From Salvelinus alpinus (lineage: Eukaryota; Chordata; Actinopteri; Salmoniformes; Salmonidae): 64,000 nt of DNA. The position numbers and the translations under genes were made by a program. The notes under the pieces are model-generated. The model ran no database searches. It saw nothing but the letters and a program-made list of their open reading frames with translations, and was not told the origin of the DNA. The stretch lies in NCBI RefSeq assembly GCF_045679555.1, contig NC_092090.1:33964731-34028730 (forward strand). The letters run 5' to 3'. Below are positions 51,401-64,000 of the stretch, one piece after another; positions within the stretch are counted from its first letter, which is position 1, and the number at the start of each line of letters is the position of its first letter.

Positions 51401-54400
51401 AGATTATATATAACAATGTCTTTCTGAGTAGAAACAGTTGTAGCAAATACACACTATCAAATATGTAGACCAACGGTGTGGAATAGAAACATCAATAGCA
51501 CCATGTTAAGATGACAATATTTTCCCTATTCCAATGGCTAACTGTCACAGTGTTACCATCACAAATCCAATAATGATAAACTAACACTTTAGCAGTCTGC
51601 TAAAACAGCACATTTGCGAATAGCTGAGAAAGATATGGTTTTTTAAAAAAAAAAGATTTTTCTCTGTAGCCATGCTTAAATACATTGGATTTAACTTGTT
51701 TCTCGACGGAGGTACAAATATACTATGGATCTCAAACATGCTTTAAGTTACAATTCCATTAATTCACCATTAAATGACAAGAATTCAAATGATTTGAAAA
51801 TCTTCAAATCGGCATTATCTGACATGTACAGTCATTGAGTTCTTGGGAGAATATCTGAGAGATAATAGCATCAGGAATGTAATCAATTTACAATCAAAAG
51901 TATAGTAATTTGGTGCCACAGTGATCAATACAACGCATATGAACAGATCAATACATCTGAACCGTATAGTGTTACAGCATAACAAAAAGGCCAATCTCTC
52001 AACAGTGCTTGTTTGTTGGTTACACCGTCAGACATGTCAACAATGAGATATTGCTGTAACCGTTTTCGCTAAGTTCCTACAATATGTAGCTAGCTTTCTC
52101 CTATTTCTACAATATGAACAAAAATGTGGAATACATGGACAGACTTGGACATGTATCTCATGTAACTTCAACACCACACCATATTTCATGGACATGTTGT
52201 AACAAATCTTACTAAGATACTAACTCATGCCCAATCCAGTTTGGGGGGAGGGTTACCTTCTTTGTTTTAAGACATCAGGCCAGTATGGCATACCGTGACT
52301 ACCTACTCCTACAGTAACATGATCTAAAATTCAAACAATCACTTCTACAAGATTGTGCAAGTGTCTATATTAGTCTTGGTAGATACTTGACTATTTCCTT
52401 TGTGGCCACTGGTCAGCAACTGCCAGTTAAGAGAGTTCCTAACTTGTTAGGAGTCCTAATTAGCATGTATAGCATCTGCAAAAATAGAAGGGGAAAAAAA
52501 CTGGAAAATAACATGGCCACCAGTAGTTTCAGAGTTTCCCCTTGCCTTCCATGGCTGGGGTAGAGAACAGAGAAAACGGTTGAACATTTAATCCCTTTCA
52601 TGAAGAGGCTTAAAAAGCTGAAATGGTAACATTATTGTCACACAGAAAAAAATGTTTGTTTTACAGAGTCCCAGTTTGATGTTTTTCCTCTCCAGTTCTC
52701 AATAGGCTTGTGTTGCCAGAGATAAACCAGCTAATGTCTCTCCCCTGATTCTCTCTGGGGAGAGCTGGGGCACTGGGGTAATTCTGACAAACACTCCTTT
52801 CTTTACAAAGTTGTGTGTGTGTGTCGCTGGTGTGTGTGTGTGTGTAGGGAGAGGTGGCATTACAGAGAGGGGCAAGGAAGAGAGACAAAAGGAGACAAAA
52901 CCGTACTAAGAAGAGCGGTTGTGAACTTCATTCATGAATCCCTATATACGTGGCTCACTGAGGCTACACATCTTCATGCATGGAGGATTACCATTATCTG
53001 CTCAGTATGTGTGAAAGTGGAGAGATTATCTCCTTGATTATTTGCCTAGTCGATAAACAAAAAAAGGCAGTCCCTCCCCCTAAACTGGTTGAATAGGGCA
53101 CAGTCAGAGCACTGTGAGAGGAAGATTGTACTAAATGACATGGACTCTCATAGTGGAGCGCCCAGTCCATGTTCCGCTGTGACGAATACAACATAAGGAT
53201 TAGATAGACGTTCCCTGAGCACAGTCAGCCCACTCTCTCTTTGTCCAGAGAAACAAACTCAGCGGATGGGAATCTCACGAGAGGAAGAAGCAGGGCTGAG
53301 AATAGATAGCGGGAGAATCTCATCTCACCAGCCAATGGAGTGGTAATAAGTCAGAATAGACTAGAGCAGCTTCAGCAGTTGATCACAGAGGGCAGCTCTT
53401 AACATTGATCTATAGGAGTGTAAAGCACTGGGAGAATCATGATCATATCAATCATGTAAACATGACGCCCCATTTTCAGCTCGGCATTCTGGGTGAAGGG
53501 TAAATAAGTTGTGCACTGTATGGCACTAAAACCTGTCAAATCAGGGATGAGATGTGGGCAATTTCCAGCATCGGAAATTAACCGTAAATTATTAAGAAAA
53601 AGTACCTCTGGTTTCTCTGGAGAGACCCCTCACAAACATCTATTACGTTTTTAAAGAAGCACTAGAGAGAACATTACATCAACAGTTCATAAATACACGT
53701 GTAACATTGAGGCATTTCTTTCCGCTAGTTTGACAACTATCATTACTGTTCACTAAGACTTGCCATGTAAATCTACCATCATGTACAATGAAAATACAAG
53801 CAATGAGTACACGCGAGACAACAAAAGAAATGCACGGTGAAGAAACAAACAAACACAAAGTACAGAATTACTGCAGATGAGTTCTGGTTCCACGTTTTCA
53901 GCAATAATGCAAAGCATTAACAACAACGACTTCTACTGCATCGTACAATAAAAACCCTCTGTTGGAGGAGCCCCCACTGACGCGTCTCTCTGGAATGTAA
54001 TGTGCATTATAACTGTACAATAGATAGTCTAATAGAAACACAACCCGGCTTTAACACAGACATCCCATTTATTTAACCAGTCCGTTTCAGGCTAGTGTAG
54101 TTACCATATCAAATCTAGAATGGACCAAGCACCGGACACACTTCCTCTAATCAGCCAACTACAAAGGGATGAGAGCACTGGCTGCTCTAAACGATCTAAC
54201 TCAAACATATTGGACCAACAAATTACTACAATTCAATCGATTACTACAGTCTAGGAAGGTAGGAATAGGTGTGTGCCTTTACAGGAGATGTTTTATATCA
54301 AGGGTACAGTATTTCATATCTAATGGCGTTACTCCATTTATTGACACAATTTGAGTATGATAACTGCAGGAATCCCTTGCAATAAATCAGGGGTGAGAAC

Positions 54401-54493
54401 TGGTGACTGTTCATAATCTGTATTTACAAACACCTGTTGCTGCAGATCATCATGCACATCATCTGTGAGGAGGGTTCTGGGAGAAAAGCAGTA
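48433..54493. other. non-coding stretch, no gene recognised
   Basis: Contains a possible repeat with GATATATCGTATCG-type motifs (48840-49015) and the tetranucleotide array at 50232-50541. The rest (50550-54480) is AT-richer, with no exon signal. An AATAAA on the minus strand near 51240 is a remote alternative 3' end for the IGDCC3-like gene. Confidence 0.45.
50232..50541 (+). repeat. (GACA/GATA/TACA) tetranucleotide array
   Basis: About 310 bp of CAGACAGACATA-type units mixing GACA, TAGA and TACA tetramers. Confidence 0.95.
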
Positions 54494-56817
54494 GTAGCCA
54501 TACTACAGTTTATACTGAGTAGCTATACTACAGTTTATACTGAGTAGCCGTACTACAGTTTATACTGAGTAGCCATACTACAGTTTGTAGTGAGTAGCCA
54601 TACTACAGTTTATACTGAGTAGCCATACTACAGTTTGTAGTGAGTAGCTGTACTACAGTTTTTACTGAGTAGCTGTACTACAGTTTTTACTGAGTAGCTG
54701 TACTACAGTTTATACTGAGTTACTATACTACAGTTTGTAGTGAGTAGCTGTACTACAGTTTATACTGAGTAGCTGTACTACAGTTTATACTGAGTAGCTA
54801 TACTACAGTTTGTAGTGAGTAGCTATACTACAGTTTGTAGTGAGTAGCTGTACTACAGTTTGTAGTGAGTAGCCGTACTACAGTTTATACTGAGTAGCTA
54901 TACTACAGTTTGTAGTGAGTAGCTATACTACAGTTTGTAGTGAGTAGCTGTACTAGTTTGTAGTGTGTAGCTATACTACAGTTTGTAGTGAGTAGCTGTA
55001 CTACAGTTTATACTGAGTAGCCGTACTACAGTTTATACTGAGTAGCTGTACTACAGTTTATACTGAGTAGCTGTACTACAGTTTAAACTGAGTAGCTATA
55101 CTACAGTTTATACTGAGTATCTATACTACAGTTTGCAGTGAGTAGCTGTACTACAGTTTGTAGTGAGTAGCTATACTACAGTTTGCAGTGAGTAGCTGTA
55201 CTACAGTTTGCAGTGAGTAGCTATACTACAGTTTGTAGTGAGTAGCTATACTACAGTTTGTAGTGAGTAGCTATACTACAGTTTATAGTGAGTAGCTGTA
55301 CTACAGTTTATACTGAGTAGCTATACTACAGTTTATACTGAGTAGCCATACTACAGTTTGTAGTGAGTAGCTATACTACAGTTTATAGTGAGTAGCTGTA
55401 CTACAGTTTATACTGAGTAGCTATACTACAGTTTATACTGAGTAGCCATACTACAGTTTGTAGTGAGTAGCTATACTACAGTTTATAGTGAGTAGCTGTA
55501 CTACAGTTTATACTGAGTAGCTATACTACAGTTTATACTGAGTAGCCGTACTACAGTTTATACTGAGTAGCTGTACTACAGTTTATACTGAGTAGCTGTA
55601 CTACAGTTTAAACTGAGTAGCTATACTACAGTTTATACTGAGTATCTATACTACAGTTTGCAGTGAGTAGCTGTACTACAGTTTGTAGTGAGTAGCTATA
55701 CTACAGTTTGTAGTGAGTAGCTGTACTACAGTTTGCAGTGAGTAGCTATACTACAGTTTGCAGTGAGCAGCTGTACTACAGTTTGCAGTGAGTAGCTGTA
55801 CTACAGTTTGTAGTGAGTAGCTGTACTACAGTTTATACTGAGTAGCTATACTACAGTTTGTAGTGAGTAGCTGTACTACAGTTTGCAGTGAGTAGCTATA
55901 CTACAGTTTGCAGTGAGTAGCTATACTACAGTTTGCAGTGAGTAGCTGTACTACAGTTTGTAGTGAGTAGCTATACTAGTTTGCAGTGAGTAGCTGTACT
56001 ACAGTTTGTAATGAGTAGCTATACTACAGTTTGCAGTGAGTAGCTATACTACAGTTTGTAGTGAGTAGCTGTACTACAGTTTGTAGTGAGTAGCTGTACT
56101 ACAGTTTGTAGTGAGTAGCTATACTACAGTTTGTAGTGAGTAGCTATACTACAGTTTATAGTGAGTAGCTATACTACAGTTTATAGTGAGTAGCTGTACT
56201 ACAGTTTGTAGTGAGTAGCTATACTACAGTTTGTAGTGAGTAGCTGTACTACAGTTTGCAGTGAGTAGCTATACTACAGTTTGCAGTGAGTAGCTATACT
56301 ACAGTTTATACTGAGTAGCTATACTACAGTTTATACTGAGTAGCTGTACTACAGTTTGCAGTGAGTAGCTATACTACAGTTTGCAGTGAGTAGCTATACT
56401 ACAGTTTGCAGTGAGCAGCTGTACTACAGTTTGCAGTGAGTAGCTGTACTACAGTTTGTAGTGAGTAGCTGTACTACAGTTTGCAGTGAGTAGCTATACT
56501 ACAGTTTGCAGTGAGCAGCTGTACTACAGTTTGTAGTGAGTAGCTGTACTACAGTTTGCAGTGAGTAGCTGTACTACAGTTTGCAGTGAGTAGCTGTACT
56601 ACAGTTTGTAGTGAGTAGCTGTACTACAGTTTGCAGTGAGTAGCTGTACTACAGTTTGTAGTGAGTAGCTGTACTACAGTTTGCAGTGAGTAGCTGTACT
56701 ACAGTTTGCAGTGAGTAGCTGTACTACAGTTTGTAGTGAGTAGCTGTACTACAGTTTGCAGTGAGTAGCTGTACAACAGTTTGTAGTGAGTAGCTGTACT
56801 ACAGTTTGCAGTGAGTG
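54494..56817. repeat. 25-bp minisatellite, about 93 units
   Basis: Consensus unit GAGTAGCTRTACTACAGTTT plus a 5-base variable part (TATACT, TGTAGT or TGCAGT type). The left half is rich in TATACT units, the right half in TGCAGT/TGTAGT units. Higher-order copies exist: 55021-55194 recurs at 55546-55719 (525 bp = 21 units apart), including rare AAACTG and AGTATC variants, and a 100-bp (4-unit) block repeats at 55281 and 55381. All frames contain stops, so it is non-coding. Confidence 0.97.
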
Positions 56818-59275
56818 CTTGATGTCCTCGTTTATTAGTCCATAACAGACACATGTTCAAAGACATTCAAGTCTGAGTGGAAAAACAAAAACGTAAAAGC
56901 TTCTGATACAACAAGAATGTAATAAAAACAATTGTGATACATTCACATCCACAAAAGCTAAGCATAAAGACGAAAACAACTGTTTTTCTGTCACACAACT
57001 GCACTACCACAAGGCCCTGAAGACATCCTCCCTTCCCTAGGAGTGTGTGTGTCATTACGTTTGTGTGTGTGTGTGTGTGTGGAGTGTGTGTGGTGTATAT
57101 TTATGCACATATAGAAGTGTGAGAGGGAGCAACCTGAGAGCAGGCCTGTCGTGTCGGGGTTGAGGTAGGTACCAGAGTAATACTGCTTTAGGCCATTACG
57201 TGACTGAGACACAGTAGAGAGCATAAGAGTTCAAATGTGATCTATCTCTACAGAAGAGAGAGCCAGGGAGAAGACAGGGGGTCAGTCGGACAGTGGCCCT
57301 AACCCAGGCTACCGTAAGAGTACTGGCCTGACTCAGGTTGGCTCTGCCTCAGGGAAGCTCCAGCTCCAGAGAGCATGGTTCTGGAGGAACAGGTGGAGCA
57401 GTGGTGTTGGTACTCCCAGATCTGACCCTGGATCAGATCCAAGTCTAATAACATCCCGTTGACTGTGTGTTTGCTCAGGAAGATGACAGCATGAGCACAC
57501 TGAACTCAGACCTGTGAGTTAATACCTGTGGTCCACCTGTTAAACCATCTCCCTCTGGATTTACATGCAGCACTGTAATAAAGGTTTTCCTGAAGCACTT
57601 TCATTTGTCAGTGTGGAGGAGGGATGGAGTGAGGGATCTGGGATGGACAGGCTCGATAAGTCTGGGCTGTTCCTTTATGACAGAAGGGAATTGATTTGAT
57701 TTCAGCCCTGATTAAATATAACAAAGGCGTGCACTGTGCCACAGCTTGGAGTGAGTGACAGGCAGCCCAAAAATCAGATTAGAATGACACTATTGTCAAT
57801 TAAAGAGCCAATTACCTGGTATCATATCAGATACATTAACATTTGTGGTTGTCAATGCCTACAATGACATTTTGATACATTTGTGCTTAATTTTCTTAAT
57901 ACATCACATTCACTCGGTATCTAGCGCACACACACAAAAACACACACACACACGCAGGCAGGCAGACAAGTACGCACGCACGCACGCACACATACAGTTC
58001 CATCACGCAATCATTCATAAATACACATATAATGTATGTCTCAATCGAGTTTAAATGTAACTAAAACCTCCCCTGCCCAATGGAATATCTGCAGCAGTTC
58101 TCACACAGCAGTAAAATTGTCCTGAAATGATTAGTGGCAGTGCAGTGCATCTCTAACAGTCTTTTCCATCAACAGAAGCAACTAAGATTCAAATAAAACA
58201 AAGAGAAAATATCTCACGCAAACACGATGGAAAACGATGAAAAATGTCTTTACAAGTAGAATACATACAACAATATCATCTGTCAACTTGCATGAGGTAC
58301 TGACATATCCACAAACAGCAATTGATCGACGGAGGGAAGCCAGGAGCTCCTCACAACAGAAGTACATGTTTCATTATGAGAGAACAACTACAACATCGTT
58401 ATCTTGAGGTAGAACGTGGACTTCAGCGTTTTCTTGAAGTGCTTTCCGTTAGATTTTTTCTTCTTTTTTCCCCGGCTTCGACAAGCAGGAGAGCGGCGGT
58501 TCTTGACATCTGAGGTAGCGCGGCACCTGTTCTCGTGTTTTACGAACCGATCGCTCTACATGTAAAAGTAACTGAACACAAGGGGAAAAGACGGATCCCA
58601 AAAAGGTTTCCCACGTCACATTCATTCCGGCTGAGGTAGGTTTTTGTTGAATCCTAAGGTTCACAGAGCCAAGTTTAGAACCTGTATGAAGGCCGAGAAC
58701 TAATAAAAAAACCATTGATATCACTGAAAATAAAAGTCCTGAGACAGAGAATATATGAAATCACTGGAAGAAGGCCTTAGTCTTCGTTGGATGCGTCTGT
58801 GGAATCCTTGCTAGGCTAAGAGTAGGCAGCAGTCATTGACATTGAAAGAAAAAGTAGAAATAAGACCAATAACTTATAACCATTTTGTGAGATAGTAGAG
58901 AAATAAAAACATATTAGACTCTGAGATAAAATGATGAGTGTATAACAAAGACATTCTGGGCATCTATTCTGTGTGCTGCCGGCAACCAGAAAATGAAGGA
59001 AGTACGAAAAAAACAAGAACACATCATTCACCTGCCAACGCTAAAACCTAGCTGTCCATCACAAAAGCGCACCAAAAACCTAGGCCAGGGACACCTCCAA
59101 GAACGAGTCCGAGATCCTATAACTTTTCCAGAGGTGACTTATTTAACTTACCAATAATACAATTATTTGCACAAAGAAAAACGAATATGAAAGGAAATAC
59201 TTCGGTCGACCTGAGTGTGATACGAGTCTGAGGTGACACTGTGACCGTGTCACAGACTTGACCTTCATGCTTCTT
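56818..59275 (-). other. igdcc3: probable 3' UTR of the IGDCC3-like gene
   Basis: From the TGA at 59276 leftward there is no further exon-like frame, and the sequence is AT-rich and largely free of recognisable transposons. A minus-strand AATAAA is at 56831-56836. An about 2.45-kb UTR ending there is an inference; transcript data are needed. The GT microsatellite near 57057-57082 and a CA/CACG run near 57925-57990 lie inside it. Confidence 0.45.
56831..56836 (-). terminator. candidate polyadenylation signal AATAAA
   Basis: TTTATT on the plus strand reads AATAAA on the minus strand. It is 14 bp from the edge of the minisatellite, so cleavage would fall at or just inside the repeat array. Confidence 0.4.
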
Positions 59276-61789
<2,514 letters not shown>

Positions 61790-62230
61790 TCAACTAATTA
61801 TTACTAAGTAACTGTTTTTTTAGGGGGTAGATCAGCTTTAATATCGCAGATAAACTGTGGCTTCTATCAACGTAATTATCTGCATCATTTCCAATCCCCC
61901 CATATATTTTTATAGAAAAAAAATAGAAAAAAAATAAATGATATATATTAAAAATATATTTCCCTAACCCTACCAGCCCTCCCCTAATTGGAGTAAACTA
62001 ATTAACAACAACACTTAGGCTTCTACTTCCAGATTATACATAGGCAAAAATGCAGTACATTTTTAATGACGTGTTTGCTCAACTTGTCTCATATGTTCAT
62101 TCAGCTATACATTACTATTTGAGCATCTTAACTAAAAGAGGCTGTGTAACTGGTTTCACACACAGTGCTTTTGAACTTACATATTTGATAAAAATCATTA
62201 CGTGAATCATTATTCAACATGTCCTCAAGT

Positions 62231-63066
62231 GGGATTTGAACTCACAACCTCTTGGTCCATGGCATTCCAATCCAATCTTCCTGCAACACCACCATGTCTG
62301 TGTCAATTCTCAGATAATCAAACCAAACTTTATTAGTCACATGCGCCGAATACAACAAGTGTATACTTTACAGAGAAATGCTTACTTACAAGCCCGTAAC
62401 CAACAGTGCAGTTCAAGAAGAAGAACATATTTACCAAGTAGACAAAAATAAAAAGTACTAATAAAAAGTAGCACAATAACAGTAACGAGGTTATATACAG
62501 GGGGCCCCGGTACTGAGTCAGTGTGCGGGGGTACAGGCTAGTTGAGGTAGTCTGTACATGTAGGTGGGGGTGACGTGACTATGCATAGGTAACAAACAAA
62601 TAGCGAGTGTACAAATGAGGGGGGGGGGTGACAATGTAAATTGTCCGGGGCCAATTTTATTAATTGTTCAGCAGTCTAATGGCTTGGGGGTAGAAGCTGT
62701 TGAGGAGCTTCTTGGTCCTAGACTTGGCGCTCCGGTACCGCTTGCCGTGCGGTAGCAGAGAAAACGGTCTATAACTTGGGTGACTGGACTAATCCGACTA
62801 TTCTCTCATCATTGATTTGATTTACTTATTTCACAAATGTTAGGTTTTTCTGTATAGTTGGCATATTACTCTGTTCTAATATTACTACTTAATCACTATA
62901 ATAAATAAAATAGTTTTTCTTGAGTGTACTTTTAACAGAGCTGAGATACAGTACTTTGAAGTGCAAAGTGTAGCAATAGAGGTGAACTCAGCCATTGACA
63001 AAGACATGGTGGTGTAGCAGGAGAATTGTACTGCCATGAACCAAGAGGTTGTGAGTTCAAACTCAT
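62231..63066. repeat. inverted pair of tRNA-like modules
   Basis: 63010-63021 (TGGTGTAGCAGG) fits the polymerase III A box at 11 of 12 positions, and GAGTTCAAACTC near 63054 is B-box-like. The minus-strand copy at 62231-62316 has GTTCAAATC, which fits the B box core completely. The arms are about 85% identical as inverted copies by eye. Confidence 0.5.
62316..62785 (-). mobile_element. LINE 3' fragment
   Basis: AACTTTATTAGTCACATGCG at the left, then TTATATACAGGGGGC, TCAGTGTGCGGGGGTACAGG and GTACCGCTTGCCGTGCGGTA, in the same order as the LINE 3' end at 37029-37510. 5'-truncated. Confidence 0.8.
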
Positions 63067-63180
63067 TATATATTTTTTCAGGTAATACCTGGACCGGAAA
63101 CTTTTGTAAACAAAAAAAAAAAGGCTGCGGAACTAGTTACTTAATAATTAGTTGAAACAATTAGATTTTGTTTTACAGTG

Positions 63181-63698
<518 letters not shown>

Positions 63699-64000
63699 AC
63701 AACCACACACACACACACACACACTGGAGATTGCCACCCCACCAGACCTCACACCCCCAGCAAATAAACATTAACATGGCAACATAAAATTTAGTCTCAT
63801 TCAATTATCAATTAAAAGCCACTTTTACGGCTCCTCTACATGAAGGATGGGGATGGCTGAGCGACCATCCAACCTGGCGTGGCTGGAGAAACAGGTGTCC
63901 TGTTACCGTACGTCCTCACTGCGCTCTCCTCCCTCCTCTCTCCTGCTGTCTATCTACTGCTCTCTCCTCCCTCCTTTCTCCTGCTGTCTATCTACTGCTC

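Noticed and set aside
54494..56817. CRISPR-like array
   Set aside because: Units are head-to-tail 25-mers without unique spacers, in a vertebrate genome; it is a minisatellite.

Overview
The window is vertebrate nuclear DNA, almost certainly from a salmonid fish (trout, salmon or char group). It is AT/GC balanced and intron-rich, full of long CA/TG, CT and tetranucleotide microsatellites, and packed with repeats typical of salmonids: an HpaI-type tRNA-derived SINE, Ty3/Gypsy LTR families that begin TGTCA, a jockey/L2-type LINE, hAT elements and many fold-back MITEs. Nothing prokaryotic, viral-genomic or CRISPR-like is present. Identification rests on reading motifs by eye; no database was searched.

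Layout. 1-3487: 3' half of a Ty3/Gypsy retrotransposon (pol with RT, RNase H, integrase and a chromodomain cut by a stop, then a 3' LTR). 3488-9249: non-coding sequence with a 248-bp TG microsatellite and an HpaI-like SINE. 9250-9731: minus-strand solo LTR. 10150-17506: a decayed hAT DNA transposon bounded by imperfect terminal inverted repeats and a 7/8-matching 8-bp target duplication. It has been invaded by a solo LTR (11258-11708, duplication GTTTG) and by a complete non-autonomous LTR element (14378-17077, duplication AAAGG) that carries one 620-codon proline-rich ORF. 17507-25011: non-coding with two fold-back elements. 25012-27815: LINE inside LINE, with a SINE-like insert. 29247-32430: a dense run of MITEs, a TTTC microsatellite and a repeat holding a perfect 161-bp inverted duplication. 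37029-40172: a nearly complete but broken LINE on the minus strand. 41375-50541: several long simple-sequence arrays. 54494-56817: a 25-bp minisatellite of about 93 units.

The only host gene I can support is at the right edge. Six minus-strand exons between 61674 and 59276 join in one frame to give two fibronectin type III half/whole domains, a transmembrane helix and a cytoplasmic tail ending at a TGA. The tail resembles IGDCC3 (DCC-family immunoglobulin superfamily receptor). The 5' exons (Ig domains and the first FN3 half) lie beyond position 64000. Its 3' UTR probably runs to about 56.82 kb, ending at the edge of the minisatellite.

The strongest observations are the dated nesting of three transposons in the hAT element, the single-ORF LTR element whose start codon lies in its own LTR, the perfect 161-bp inverted duplication, and the higher-order structure of the minisatellite downstream of the IGDCC3-like gene.
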